Counted from the first letter of the stretch, positions 1 to 8,743 are shown. The stretch is 64,000 bases of DNA from CAZLKN01 sp964560135 (GCA_964560135.1 CAZLKN010000006.1:21533-85532); one strand, 5' to 3'. The notes: generated by a model from the letters alone, not told the origin. Made by a program: numbers and translations.

Positions 1-63
1 ATCTTCACCGAATGCGGAGCCGTGCGCGAGCTGCGCGAGATGGAGGCTGGGGCCCCCGTGTGA
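1..63 (+). CDS. C-terminal end of an unidentified protein
   Basis: An open frame enters from the left edge and ends at TGA 61-63, giving the last 20 residues, which are charged and rich in Arg and Glu. Nothing recognisable remains. It lies just upstream of the response regulator on the same strand. It could be a chance open frame, but the codon choice resembles that of its neighbours. Confidence 0.4.
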   Translation: MFTECGAVRELREMEAGAPV

Positions 64-133
64 CCTGCGGTCTTCCCGGCCCCCGGCCGGGTATCTGTAG
101 AGTTGACTCCGAACCCGACCAGGAGTGACTCGC

Positions 134-577
134 GTGCCCAGTGTGCTCATCGCAGACGACGACCAGAACGTCCGGAAGATGGTCCGGGTGCTCCTCGAGA
201 GCGAGGGCTACACCGTCCATGAGGCTCCCGACGGCAAAGCGGCCCTAGAGGTCATCGATGCGCACAAGCCCGACGTCCTGGTCCTCGATGTCCACATGCC
301 GGAGATGGATGGTCTCGGCGTCCTGCGCAAGCTTCAGGCCGACAACGCCGAGGCCCAGCGCGTGGTGCTCTTGACGGGCGCCACCGAGGAGGAGGACTAC
401 CTCCGCGGCTACGGCGCGGGCGCCGACGACTACGTCGCCAAGCCCTTCGAGCCCGACACCCTCCTGAACGCCATCGGGAAGGTCATGGAGTTCGACCCCA
501 AGGAGCTCGAAAAGCGCCGCCAGGCCGAGATCGAGAGGGCACGGCTCCTGCGCCAGCTCGACCGCTTCCTCGAATAG
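134..577 (+). CDS. Stand-alone response regulator receiver protein
   Basis: A single CheY-like receiver domain (about residues 3-118) accepts a phosphoryl group on Asp. Visible motifs are the acidic triad after LIA, the phospho-Asp in VLVLDVHMPEMDG, a Thr in the LLTGA strand and the conserved Lys in YVAKPFEP. A short charged helix replaces any output domain, so it probably acts by protein-protein contact. GTG 134 is preferred over GTG 125 because the AGGAG at 121-125 sits eight bases before it. A TAGAGT box at 98-103 could be its -10 element. No histidine kinase is adjacent. Confidence 0.88.
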   Translation: MPSVLIADDDQNVRKMVRVLLESEGYTVHEAPDGKAALEVIDAHKPDVLVLDVHMPEMDGLGVLRKLQADNAEAQRVVLLTGATEEEDYLRGYGAGADDYVAKPFEPDTLLNAIGKVMEFDPKELEKRRQAEIERARLLRQLDRFLE

Positions 578-578
578 C

Positions 579-607
579 CCGGGATAGCGTCCCGGACGCC
601 GGCGTCC
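579..607. terminator. Two overlapping palindromes between response regulator and accC
   Basis: CCGGGA (579-584) pairs with TCCCGG (590-595), and a perfect 14-base palindrome spans 594-607. There is no T-tract. It could terminate the upstream gene or serve as an operator, because it ends two bases before the accC -10 box. Confidence 0.4.
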
Positions 608-608
608 C

Positions 609-614
609 TAGACT
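609..614 (+). promoter_or_regulatory. Leaderless-type -10 box for accC
   Basis: TAGACT lies with six bases between it and the accC ATG at 621. In actinobacteria this TANNNT spacing places the transcription start at the A of ATG. No Shine-Dalgarno sequence is present. No clear -35 element was seen. Confidence 0.5.
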
Positions 615-620
615 GACCGG

Positions 621-1949
621 ATGTTCCAGACCCTGCTGATCGCCAATCGTGGCGAGATCGCCTGCCGCATCATCCGCACGTGCCGGAACCTCGGCGTACG
701 CACCGTGGCCGTCCACTCCGAGGCCGACGCCGGGGCCCTGCACGTCGAGATGGCCGACGAGGCCTACCCGATCGGCCCCCCGCCGCCTTCGGAGAGCTAC
801 CTGGACGCCGACGCCATCGTCGCCGCCGCCACGAAGGCCGGGGCGGACGCCGTCCACCCCGGGTACGGCTTCCTTGCCGAGAACGCCGATTTCGCCCGCA
901 AGGTCGTGGAGGCCGGCTTGGTGTTGGTCGGTCCGCCGCCGGACGCGATCGCGCAGATGGGCGACAAGGTCGTGGCCCGGCGGCTGGCCGTCGATGCCGG
1001 AGTGCCGGTGGTGCCGGGCACCGGTGCGCTTCCCGACGAGGACGCCGCCGCCCACGCGGCCGAGGGCATCGGGTACCCGGTGCTGGTGAAGGCGGCAGGT
1101 GGCGGGGGTGGCATCGGGATGGGTGTCGCCCGCGACGAGGGGGAGCTCCGGAAGGCCTTCGGCACCGCCCGGACGCGTGCCGAGCGCTTCTTCGCCAGCC
1201 CCGACGTCTATCTGGAGCGCTACCTGGAGCGGCCCCGGCACGTGGAGATCCAGATCTTCGCGGACGCCCACGGGGGTGGCGTGCACCTCTTCGAGCGGGA
1301 ATGCTCGGTGCAGCGTCGCCACCAGAAGGTGATCGAGGAGGCGCCGTCCGCGGCGGTGACCCCGGAGCTGCTCGAGGGCATGACCACCGCGGCGCTCTCG
1401 CTCACGCGCCGGGTCGGCTACGTGGGGGCCGGGACCGTGGAGTGCCTGGTCTCCCAGGGAGACTTCTACTTCTTGGAGATGAACACGCGCCTCCAGGTCG
1501 AGCATCCGGTGACCGAGGAGACCACGGGCGAGGACCTGGTGGGCTGGCAGCTCCGTGTGGCGGCCGGCGAGCGGCTCCCGAAGCCGCAGGAGGCGATCGT
1601 GCGGGCCGGGCACTCCATCGAGCTGCGCGTGTACGCGGAGGATCCCGTCAAGTTCATGCCCTCACCGGGCACGCTGGAACGGTTCGTCCCGCCGTCCGGG
1701 GACGGCATCCGCATCGACACCGGCGTGCGCGAGGGCGACGAGATCACGATGTTCTACGACCCGCTGCTGGCGAAGCTGATCGCCACGGGCGGGACGCGCG
1801 ACGAGGCGATCCACCGGGCCGTTCGCGCGGTGCAGGCTTTTGAGATCGGAGGCATCAAGCACAACCTCCCGGCCCACGAACGGGTGCTCGCCTCCGACGA
1901 GTTCTGCTCCGGGGACTACGACACCGAGGTCCTCGGCCGCCTCGCATAG
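621..1949 (+). CDS. accC: Biotin carboxylase subunit of acyl/acetyl-CoA carboxylase
   Basis: Catalyses ATP-dependent carboxylation of biotin on a carrier protein, supplying carboxy-biotin to a carboxyltransferase that makes malonyl- or methylmalonyl-CoA. The 442 residues match a free-standing biotin carboxylase: N-terminal domain beginning MFQTLLIANRGEIACRI, ATP-grasp domain with the Gly-rich loop KAAGGGGGIGMG near residue 160, and the HVEIQIFAD and EMNTRLQVEHPVTE motifs of the active site. There is no biotinyl domain, so the BCCP is a separate protein. The carboxyltransferase gene is not in this window. The start follows a leaderless-type promoter. Confidence 0.95.
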   Translation: MFQTLLIANRGEIACRIIRTCRNLGVRTVAVHSEADAGALHVEMADEAYPIGPPPPSESYLDADAIVAAATKAGADAVHPGYGFLAENADFARKVVEAGLVLVGPPPDAIAQMGDKVVARRLAVDAGVPVVPGTGALPDEDAAAHAAEGIGYPVLVKAAGGGGGIGMGVARDEGELRKAFGTARTRAERFFASPDVYLERYLERPRHVEIQIFADAHGGGVHLFERECSVQRRHQKVIEEAPSAAVTPELLEGMTTAALSLTRRVGYVGAGTVECLVSQGDFYFLEMNTRLQVEHPVTEETTGEDLVGWQLRVAAGERLPKPQEAIVRAGHSIELRVYAEDPVKFMPSPGTLERFVPPSGDGIRIDTGVREGDEITMFYDPLLAKLIATGGTRDEAIHRAVRAVQAFEIGGIKHNLPAHERVLASDEFCSGDYDTEVLGRLA

Positions 1950-2034
1950 GACCGTCGACTCAGCGCGGTACAGGACGATGCACAGCCGGGACCGGCGTGC
2001 ATGCTCCCCGGATCATCCGGGTAGCACCCTGGAC

Positions 2035-2835
2035 ATGGAGTACGTGGACGTCCAGGGGGAACGGGTACCGGCCCTCGGTCTGGGAACGTGGAGGCTCACC
2101 GGTGCCGACTGTCGGCGGGCCGTGGAGGTGGCCTTGGAGCTCGGCTACCGGCACATCGATACCGCGCAGATGTACGGCAACGAGGACGAGGTGGGCGCGG
2201 CGATCGAGGCCTCCGGCGTCGATCACGGCGAGCTCTTCGTCACCACGAAGATCGCCAACGACAACCATCGGCCGGACGACGTCCGCCGCAGCACCGAGCA
2301 GAGCCTCGAGCGCCTGAGGCTCGACACCGTGGACCTGCTCCTGATCCACCACCCCGTGGAGGCCGAGATCCTGTCCGACACCCTCGCGGCGATGAAGGAG
2401 CTCCGGGAGCGGGGCCTCGTCCGGCACCTGGGTGTGAGCAACTTCGGCCTCGACCTGCTCGGGCGCGCCCTCGATGAGGCACCGCTGTTCGCCGTCCAGC
2501 TCGAGTACCATCCCTTCCGGTCGCAGGACGGCCAACTCGCCGCCGCCCGGGATCACGACCTGCTCTTCCAGGCCTACTCGCCGCTGGCGCGCAGCGGCGT
2601 GGCGGGCCAGGACGAGCTGGAGGCGGTCGCCGCCGGCGTCGGCGCCACCGCGGCCCAGGTGGCCCTGCGGTGGCTGATCGACCAGCCGAAGGTGGCGGCG
2701 ATCCCGAAGGCGTCCAGCCGCGATCACCTGTCCGAGAACCTCGAGGCACTGGACGTCCGTCTGGACGACGAGGCCCACCGGCGGATCGACGCGCTCACGG
2801 CGTCGGAGCGGAGCGCCTCCGATCTCGGCGTCTGA
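2035..2835 (+). CDS. Aldo/keto reductase (AKR5-type)
   Basis: NADPH-dependent reduction of carbonyl substrates is expected; the true substrate is unknown. The 266-residue TIM-barrel shows the catalytic tetrad: Asp in HIDTAQ, Tyr in MYGNE, Lys in VTTKI and His in LLIHHP, plus the C-terminal cofactor loop IPKASSRDHL. ATG 2035 gives the usual short N-terminus (MEYVDVQGERVPALGLGTW). The frame is open further upstream, but that part has no family similarity. The gene stands alone and is followed by a terminator hairpin. Confidence 0.92.
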   Translation: MEYVDVQGERVPALGLGTWRLTGADCRRAVEVALELGYRHIDTAQMYGNEDEVGAAIEASGVDHGELFVTTKIANDNHRPDDVRRSTEQSLERLRLDTVDLLLIHHPVEAEILSDTLAAMKELRERGLVRHLGVSNFGLDLLGRALDEAPLFAVQLEYHPFRSQDGQLAAARDHDLLFQAYSPLARSGVAGQDELEAVAAGVGATAAQVALRWLIDQPKVAAIPKASSRDHLSENLEALDVRLDDEAHRRIDALTASERSASDLGV

Positions 2836-3149
2836 GGTGAGGGTCCTTCGCTGATTTGGGGGGCCAGGCCGGGCCCCCGCGGCACTCGGGGCTCTGATGG
2901 TCGGACGGCATCGAGCAGGGCTCTCAGATACTCCCTCACTGCTGAGTGGTGGACCTTGAGTACCGAGAACGCTAAGCTCAGCCTTACCGGTCCCGCGGGA
3001 CGTTGGACCGTTGTGGGTTTTTGTAGGGAAGGGGAGAGTGTTTTCTGTGGGGAGGGTGTGGAGTAGTGACTCCGCCGCCTAGCCAGGCATGCTCCTTCAG
3101 TTCACTGTCGCGATGGTTCACGTGGCGGAGACAGTCAAGGGTCCCGGCG
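2836..3149. other. Intergenic region, lower GC, entering the accessory island
   Basis: This 314-base stretch contains the reductase terminator at its left end, then a G/T-rich tract near 3010-3065 with no convincing gene. The open frame of the next gene extends back to 3066, but that extension lacks the character of a coding sequence. Base composition is visibly less GC-rich than in the flanking housekeeping genes. Confidence 0.5.
2859..2878 (+). terminator. GC-rich terminator hairpin after aldo/keto reductase
   Basis: GGGGGCC (2859-2865) pairs with GGCCCCC (2872-2878) around a six-base loop, 24 bases after the reductase stop. No T-run follows. Confidence 0.5.
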
Positions 3150-3650
3150 ATGGCTTGGCCCGTCCGGATTTCGCTTGTCCTCTTGCTTTCCGTCCATGGC
3201 ATGTTCGGTGGGCCCTTTGCCGCAGCCGATGAGGCGGGTGGCTATTTGTGCTATGTGAACGTGGCCGATACCCATGTCGGGATCGGTCGCAACCCACCTG
3301 CCAAGTACTGTCAACACCAGTTCGAGCCGGGAACCCATCCCTTTTCTATCCGCTGGGAGATGAGTGCTGTCGCGGAGCTTACCTTGCGAGTTATCTCCAC
3401 CACCGACGGAACAGGGATCATCGCGGTTCAATGCATAATTCGTGGACCAATATCAGACTGCAGGACGTTCGATGCAGACGGAGGCACCGTCCTCGTAGAC
3501 GCTGCGGGGCCGACTCTTCTTGAGGGCACATTGGATCTCGCTGAAGAGGGCGACCTGTTGCTGACGATAGAAGGTTGGGTTGAGCCGGTTACCCTTGTTC
3601 GATTCAGAAGCGGCGCTGTAGAAGCGCTTATATGCTCACGAATGTGCTAG
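3150..3650 (+). CDS. Small secreted protein of unknown function
   Basis: Not recognised. From ATG 3150 the 166-residue product has a good signal peptide (charged MAWPVR, hydrophobic SLVLLLSVHGMF, cleavage near AAADEA). The mature part contains several cysteines that could form disulfides and ends with CSRMC. An AAGG at 3137-3140 precedes this ATG at suitable spacing; the longer frame from 3066 has no signal-peptide logic. Codon use is more AT-rich than in neighbouring genes, which suggests recent acquisition. It lies just inside the accessory island, tail to tail with the erm-like gene. Confidence 0.6.
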   Translation: MAWPVRISLVLLLSVHGMFGGPFAAADEAGGYLCYVNVADTHVGIGRNPPAKYCQHQFEPGTHPFSIRWEMSAVAELTLRVISTTDGTGIIAVQCIIRGPISDCRTFDADGGTVLVDAAGPTLLEGTLDLAEEGDLLLTIEGWVEPVTLVRFRSGAVEALICSRMC

Positions 3651-3726
3651 GTGCAAAGGTGAGGGATCTGTGAGGTCTGAGGATAGTCTATGTGCGGCCG
3701 GCGGACGTCATCTGTGTAGCTAACAA

Positions 3727-4503
3727 CTAGGCTCGGTGGTCATGGATGAGCCGGTACATGTGGGTCCACTGGGCGGCGTCCAGGTCCACTGGACGGGCCC
3801 CCGAGGGCACTCCGAGGGCCCGGGATGCGTCGCCGGCACCGGGCAGAGCCCGACGCAGCGGCGCGTTCGCGCGGGTGAAGCCTCGTCGCAGCAGGGCGAG
3901 GTAGCCCGCGCGCTCGGACGGATCGAGCAGGGGGTCCGGGCGCCGGGTGATCGTGAGGACGCCGGTGTCCACGGCGGGCGGCGGACGGTACTTCGCTGCG
4001 GGGATCCGTCGGGTGACCGTGAACTCGAACCAGGGGGCCCAGGACAGGGTCAGCAGCGTCGCGGGGAGGGGGTTCGCGCGCTTGAGGGCCGCGTGCCACT
4101 GGACGATGATGTCCGCGCGCAGCAGCGGCCCGGCGGGGTCGTCCAGCAGCCGGTGCAGGATCGCGGTGGTGATCGCGAACGGCAGGTTGGCCACGACGCG
4201 GTACGGCTCGGCGGGCAGCGGTACGCGGAGGGCGTCGCCGGCCATGACTCGGACGCGGGGCTCGCCGGCGAACCGGTTGCTCAGCCGCGCCGCGAGGTCG
4301 GGGTCGAGCTCCACGGCGACGACGGCGCGGGCGCGCGCCGCGAGCGGTTCGGTGAGCACCCCCGTGCCGGCGCCGATCTCCAGGATCAGGTCGGCGCTCG
4401 TGACGCCGGCGTTGCGGACGAGGTCAGCGGCGAGCGCGCGGTCCGCGAGGACGTGCTGACCGGCCGGAGCCCGGCGTGCGCGAACGGGACCTCGCCCGCG
4501 CAC
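3727..4503 (-). CDS. erm: Erm-family 23S rRNA adenine N6-methyltransferase
   Basis: Predicted to methylate A2058 of 23S rRNA, which blocks macrolide, lincosamide and streptogramin B binding. The 258-residue protein has AGQHVLADRALAADLV, SAM motif I LEIGAGTGVLTEPLA, the acidic VVAVELD, motif GDALRV and the target-adenine motif NLPF, then an Erm-like C-terminal region with LTLSWAPWFEF and KYRPPPAVD. These C-terminal motifs favour Erm over the housekeeping KsgA. The start is GTG 4503; nearby ATG codons are in another frame that closes early, so a frameshift at the extreme N-terminus cannot be excluded. No leader peptide or attenuator was recognised upstream. Confidence 0.8.
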   Translation of the reverse strand: MRGRGPVRARRAPAGQHVLADRALAADLVRNAGVTSADLILEIGAGTGVLTEPLAARARAVVAVELDPDLAARLSNRFAGEPRVRVMAGDALRVPLPAEPYRVVANLPFAITTAILHRLLDDPAGPLLRADIIVQWHAALKRANPLPATLLTLSWAPWFEFTVTRRIPAAKYRPPPAVDTGVLTITRRPDPLLDPSERAGYLALLRRGFTRANAPLRRALPGAGDASRALGVPSGARPVDLDAAQWTHMYRLIHDHRA

Positions 4504-4583
4504 GGACCATCACCATGCCCATAGCTCCGACCTCCCTCGATCCAGACGCGACGCTCAGGATACTTCGTGTCACTGGCCTCCGC

Positions 4584-4589
4584 TAGACT
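4584..4589 (+). promoter_or_regulatory. -10 box of HNH endonuclease gene
   Basis: TAGACT immediately precedes the LexA-type palindrome at 4591-4604, so bound repressor would cover the transcription start. Confidence 0.45.
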
Positions 4590-4590
4590 G

Positions 4591-4604
4591 CGAACATCAG
4601 TTCG
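4591..4604 (+). promoter_or_regulatory. LexA / SOS box
   Basis: CGAACATCAGTTCG is CGAAC-4 nt-GTTCG, matching the actinobacterial LexA operator consensus on both half-sites. It ends 19 bases before the endonuclease ATG and follows a TAGACT box by one base. Repression by LexA and induction by DNA damage are inferred. Confidence 0.75.
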
Positions 4605-4623
4605 TATTGGGAGGTGTTCGTCG

Positions 4624-6066
4624 ATGGAGACGGTGGTGCCACCGCATGATCGGGAGGCTGCGCAGCGGTTGTCGGAGGGGCTGCGTTCGGGGGCCGCGGA
4701 CCTGGCGGCTGCGGAGTGTCGTTGGCTGCTGATGCTGGCCGAGTTCGACCGGCTGGGGGGCTGGGCGGAGGAGGGCTGTCGGACGTGCGCGCATTGGTTG
4801 TCGTGGGCGTGTGGGATCGGTCCGGAGGCGGCGCGGGAGCGCGTCCGGGTGGCGAACGCCTTGGAGGGTCTGCCGCTGGTGCGGGATCTGTTCGCTTCCG
4901 GGGTTCTGTCCTATTCGAAGGTGCGCGCGATCACGCGGGTGGCGACGCCGGAGACCGAGGAGGTCCTCGTCGAGTGGGCGCGGCATGCCACCGCGGCGCA
5001 GTTGGAGCGGGTCGTGCGGGGGTTCCGGCGGATGCGGCGTATCGAGGATGCGGAGGCGGCCCACGCGAGCTACCAGAAGCGCTACCTCGAGTGGCGGTAC
5101 GACGACGACGGGAGTGTGTTGATCTCGGCGCGTTTGCCGGCGGAGGAGGGCGCGTTGGTGGTGCAGGCCATCCAGCAGGTGGCGGAGACGCTTGGAGAGG
5201 CCGAGGTGGCTGAGCCGGCGCCGGATCCGGTGCCCGGGGAGCCGTCGGTGCATCCGCCGTATGGGGGTCTGCCGGAGCGGGTGGCGTACTCGGATGATGC
5301 GGCGAATCTGTGGCCGGCGCGGCGGGCGGATGCATTGGGGGTGTTGGCGGAGACGGTGTTGGAGCATGGTCCGGCGGCGCGTTCTGGTGGGGATCGGACG
5401 CAGGTGGTAGTGCATGTGGATGCGGCGACGTTGGTGGATGCGGGGGCGGGGGACCGGTGCGGGTTGGATGACGGCCCGGAGTTGAGTGTGGAGTCGGTGA
5501 AGCGGCTGTTGTGTGACGCGTCGGTGTTCCCGGTGTTGCATGGCGAGGATGGGTCGCTTTTGGATGTGGGTCGTAAGAGCCGGTCGGTGCCGCCGGCGAT
5601 GCGGCGGGCGGTGCTGGCGCGTGATGGGGGCTGCCGGTTCCCGTCCTGCACGGCGACGCGGTTCGTGGATGTCCATCACATCGAGTGGTGGTGGCGGGAT
5701 GAGGGGGAGACGCGTCACGGGAATCTGGTGTGTTTGTGCCGGTTCCATCATCGGCTGGTGCATGAGAAGGGGTACACGATCGAGGTCGACCCCGGGGGCG
5801 GGGTCCGGTTTTTCAGGCCCGACGGCACACCGGTGCCGGAGGTGCTGCCGCCTCCGCCCGGTGATCCGGATGCTGCGGTGGCGGAGAATCGGCGTCTGGG
5901 TTTGGTGATCACGCCGGATACGCCGGTTGTGGGTGACTACAATCCGCGTCCGGACTACGGCACGGCGGTGGGTGTGCTGCTCACCTTGACGCCGAAGGCC
6001 GATGCGGAGGCGGTTTCCGGGCCTGTTTCCGCGATACCGCCGGAGGCCTCCGGAATGCGAGGATGA
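4624..6066 (+). CDS. DUF222 / HNH endonuclease (13E12-type repeat family)
   Basis: An N-terminal DUF222 helical domain (about residues 10-290) precedes a C-terminal HNH nuclease domain (about 330-385) with CRFPSC, the catalytic DVHHIEWW and the CRFHHRLVH zinc/HNH half. The family is multicopy in actinobacteria; its members are thought to nick or cut DNA, but biological roles are poorly defined. ATG 4624 follows GGGAGG at good spacing. The SOS box upstream fits LexA-controlled 13E12 genes of mycobacteria. A run of G/T-rich codons gives it slightly different base use from its neighbours. The product is full length (480 residues) with no broken motif. Confidence 0.92.
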   Translation: METVVPPHDREAAQRLSEGLRSGAADLAAAECRWLLMLAEFDRLGGWAEEGCRTCAHWLSWACGIGPEAARERVRVANALEGLPLVRDLFASGVLSYSKVRAITRVATPETEEVLVEWARHATAAQLERVVRGFRRMRRIEDAEAAHASYQKRYLEWRYDDDGSVLISARLPAEEGALVVQAIQQVAETLGEAEVAEPAPDPVPGEPSVHPPYGGLPERVAYSDDAANLWPARRADALGVLAETVLEHGPAARSGGDRTQVVVHVDAATLVDAGAGDRCGLDDGPELSVESVKRLLCDASVFPVLHGEDGSLLDVGRKSRSVPPAMRRAVLARDGGCRFPSCTATRFVDVHHIEWWWRDEGETRHGNLVCLCRFHHRLVHEKGYTIEVDPGGGVRFFRPDGTPVPEVLPPPPGDPDAAVAENRRLGLVITPDTPVVGDYNPRPDYGTAVGVLLTLTPKADAEAVSGPVSAIPPEASGMRG

Positions 6067-6090
6067 CCCCACGAAGTCGCGGCACCTCAG

Positions 6091-6793
6091 ATGGCGTCCC
6101 TGGTCGGACCGCTTTCAGACCGTGAAACACGCGGTCAGATCGACGATCTCTTGGTATCCCCAATGCTGCATGACCTGATAGCGCTCTGTCGAGAGATTGA
6201 GAACCTCTTCGGGTCGGATGCCTTTGAGATGGAATTCGCCCGGCAGGACGGTGATCTGTATGTCTTACAGGTCCGGCCGATAGCCGCCCACTCACGTGGC
6301 GACGATGGACGGATACAAGTCGAGGTTCGCCGGGCTATGGCCGAACATACTCGCCGGATCCGACCCCAGCGCGCGCTGTACGGAACCCGGACGATCCTCA
6401 GCGACATGACCGATTGGAACCCGGCCGAGATGATTGGGCACCATCCGCGACCCCTCGCGTACTCCCTCTATCGCGAACTCATCACAAAGGCCACGTGGCG
6501 GCGCGCTAGGGCCCGGATCGGATACGTCGACCCGGCGCCACACTAACTCATGATCCAGGCCGCAGGCCGACTGGCTCTTCGCTCGCGAAATTGCCGGCCT
6601 GGTCACCAAGTACGGCGGCGCTGCAACGCACATGACGATCCGGTGCGCGGAAATGGACGTAGCCGCCGCCATCGGAGCCAGTGAGATACTCTTCAACGAG
6701 CTATCAACCTCAACTCTGATCGACCTGGACTGCGCGAACGAAACTGTTCGCCCGACGGCTCATGTACCGAGGAGCTTGAGATGGCATCCTTGA
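6091..6793 (+). pseudogene. Broken PEP-utilizing phosphotransferase
   Basis: Two pieces of a PEP-synthase-like enzyme survive. The frame from 6091 to 6546 carries the end of a PPDK-type ATP-grasp domain (EMEFARQDGDLYVLQVRPIA) and a linker with LSDMTDWNPAEMIG, typical of envelope-cluster PEP/pyruvate-binding proteins. The frame from 6554 to 6793 carries the swivelling phospho-His domain (GLVTKYGGAATHMTIRCAE). The frames differ, TAA and TGA stops separate them, and the several hundred residues expected between them are gone, so this is an internal deletion. The second piece overlaps the start of the MurE-like gene by 13 bases, as expected for an old operon. Confidence 0.75.
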
Positions 6794-8232
6794 AGGAAAT
6801 CCTGGCCGCCATCAGCGGCGACATCTCTGTCGTACGACCAGTCGCTCCCGACGACGTCGTGACCAGCGTGGAACTGGACTCTCGGCGCGTCATGACCGGA
6901 GCCGTCTTCATTTCCCTGGCGCGAACGGCGGAGGCGCGGGCCGCACACATCGCCAAGGCGCGCGCCGGTGGTGCGATCGCCGTGATCGGGCCGCGTGGAT
7001 CAGATGCGGACATAGTCGTGACGGACCCCGCCGCCGCGGCTGCGGCGGCAGCGTGCGCGTTCTACCGATTCCCTGCGCGAGACGTAACGGTGGTCGCCAC
7101 CACAGGCACCAATGGCAAGAGCACGATCACCCACATTTTGGGCGGCGTCCTGAGGGTGCTTGGCGTGCGAGTTGGCGAGATCGGTACGATTGGCATCACG
7201 CTGGACGGAGATACGCTGGACGTGGAGCGGCGCACGCCCACCACGCCAGAATCGGTCGACCTGCAGTATCTCCTACGCCGGTTCGCCGACTGCGGTGCCA
7301 CGCACGTGGTCATGGAAGCTTCCTCGATTGCCTTGGCCGACCGGCGGCTAGACGGCACCGACGTGGCGGTCGGGTGTTTCACCAACCTGACCCACGACCA
7401 TCTCGACGTTCACGGCTCGATGTCCGCATATGAGGCGGCCAAGCTGCACCTTTTCGATCTGGCTCAGGTGGCGGTGGCCAACGTCGATGATCCGGTCGGT
7501 CGCCGCATCCAGCACGGGTGGAACGCCCGCACATTCGCGCTGCACTCAGACGCGGATCTCACAGCCAAGGATCTGCAGCAAACTCCGGACGGGGCTGTGT
7601 TCACCGCGCACGTGCGCGGCCGGTCGGAGCAGGCGTCGGTACGCGGGTTCGGCGAGCTCAGCGTGTCAAATGCGCTGGCGGTCCTGGCAGTCGCGCTTGA
7701 ACTCAACGCACCGCTGGAGGACGCGATCCGAGCCCTCGCCGCTCAGCCCGCGCCGCCGGGTCGGATGCAGATCCTACGGGTGGACCGGCCGTACAGCGTC
7801 ATGGTGGACTACGCTCATAGCCCGGACTCACTGGACCAGATGCTGCGGACCCTGCGCCCGCGCGTCAGCGGCCGAATCGTGACGGTGTTCGGCTGCGGCG
7901 GCGACCGGGACCGCGCCAAGCGACCGGTTATGGGTGGGATCGCGGCCCAGCTATCCGATCAAGTCATCATCACGAGCGACAACCCACGCACCGAGGATCC
8001 AGACCAGATCATCGCCGACATTCTCGCCGGCGCAACGGCACATGCCGACCGTGTCCGCACGATCCCCGATCGTGTACTTGCCATCGAGGAGGCGTTGGCC
8101 GGAGCCGGGCCGGGGGATCTGGTTCTCATAGCGGGCAAAGGCAGTGAACCTTACCAGATTATCGGTCAGACAAAAATCCCGTACAGCGACGAAGCAACGG
8201 TGCGCACGCTCGTCTCGGAAGACGCTGTATGA
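6781..8232 (+). CDS. MurE-like Mur ligase outside the division cluster
   Basis: A 483-residue Mur ligase, apparently intact. Motifs: TGTNGKST P-loop (about 108-115), EASS, NLTHDHLDVHG, the carbamylated-Lys motif YEAAKLHLF (Lys near 220), DYAHSPDSL, the C-terminal domain GCGGDRDRAKRP, and SDNPRTEDP near 398. The DNPR motif is the signature for meso-diaminopimelate in MurE, so the expected reaction is addition of mDAP to UDP-MurNAc-L-Ala-D-Glu or an analogue. The N-terminal domain is short. GAGGAG precedes ATG 6781. Its neighbours are remnants of a PEP-utilizing enzyme and a MurD-like ligase, so it may be a survivor of an accessory envelope pathway rather than the housekeeping murE. Confidence 0.82.
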   Translation: MASLKEILAAISGDISVVRPVAPDDVVTSVELDSRRVMTGAVFISLARTAEARAAHIAKARAGGAIAVIGPRGSDADIVVTDPAAAAAAAACAFYRFPARDVTVVATTGTNGKSTITHILGGVLRVLGVRVGEIGTIGITLDGDTLDVERRTPTTPESVDLQYLLRRFADCGATHVVMEASSIALADRRLDGTDVAVGCFTNLTHDHLDVHGSMSAYEAAKLHLFDLAQVAVANVDDPVGRRIQHGWNARTFALHSDADLTAKDLQQTPDGAVFTAHVRGRSEQASVRGFGELSVSNALAVLAVALELNAPLEDAIRALAAQPAPPGRMQILRVDRPYSVMVDYAHSPDSLDQMLRTLRPRVSGRIVTVFGCGGDRDRAKRPVMGGIAAQLSDQVIITSDNPRTEDPDQIIADILAGATAHADRVRTIPDRVLAIEEALAGAGPGDLVLIAGKGSEPYQIIGQTKIPYSDEATVRTLVSEDAV

Positions 8233-8743
8233 CCCGCGCGATCATGATTGTTGGTGCCGCGGCAAGCGGTCAGGCTGCGGTCGAACTGGCACGTTCGAAC
8301 GCCGCGCGGGTGACCATTGTTGACGATTGACTTGACGCCGCGGCATACGGCGCGGATGAACGGTACCTTGCTGACACGGCTGCTGCCGTGGCCGCGGTCG
8401 CCAGGCATGACCTCGTGGTCGTGAGCCCGGGCGTACCCACGTGGCATCCTGTGATTGAAGCGGCGCGTGCAGCTAAGGTCGAAGCGATCAGCGAGTTGCA
8501 GTTCGCGAGGGGGTTTCTCCCGGTGCCGGTCATCGCTGTTAGCGGTACGAATGGTAAGTCGTCGGTCACCACCATGATGGCCGATGCGCTCACAGCCACT
8601 GGTGCCTCCGCTGGGGTGGCGGGCAACATTGGGATCCCTCTGAGTTCTCTCGTGCGCACACCCCCGCGGCCTGAGCCGATCGTCTGTGAGGTCAGCGCCC
8701 AGCAGTTGGACTTGACACAGGAGTTCAAGGCTCGACTCGTGCG
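8229..8743 (+). pseudogene. Broken MurD-like ligase
   Basis: From ATG 8229, overlapping the MurE-like stop by four bases, the first 33 residues resemble the MurD N-terminal Rossmann fold (IMIVGAAASGQAAVELA, VTIVDD) and then meet TGA at 8328-8330. The same frame continues with a MurD-like body: VVVSPGVPTWHP, the ATP loop VSGTNGKSSVT, NIGIPLSSL and EVSAQQLDL. At about 8735-8743 the similarity stops where the recombinase remnant begins. The central and C-terminal domains are missing, so it cannot be a working enzyme even if the TGA were read through. Confidence 0.75.

Noticed and set aside
483..1613. Long antisense open frame over accC
   Set aside because: GC-rich shadow frame; the product is Arg/His/Pro/Gly-rich without domains, and accC is certain.
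4597..6072. 491-codon antisense frame over the HNH gene
   Set aside because: Arg/His/Pro-rich shadow of a G/T-biased gene; no motifs and no ribosome site.
8282..8297. CGAAC...GTTCG palindrome resembling an SOS box
   Set aside because: The spacer is six bases rather than four, and it lies inside the murD remnant, not at a promoter.
8328..8330. In-frame TGA in the MurD-like gene as a second selenocysteine codon
   Set aside because: No Cys is conserved at that position in MurD, and the gene is truncated at about 8735 anyway, so it is a decayed stop.
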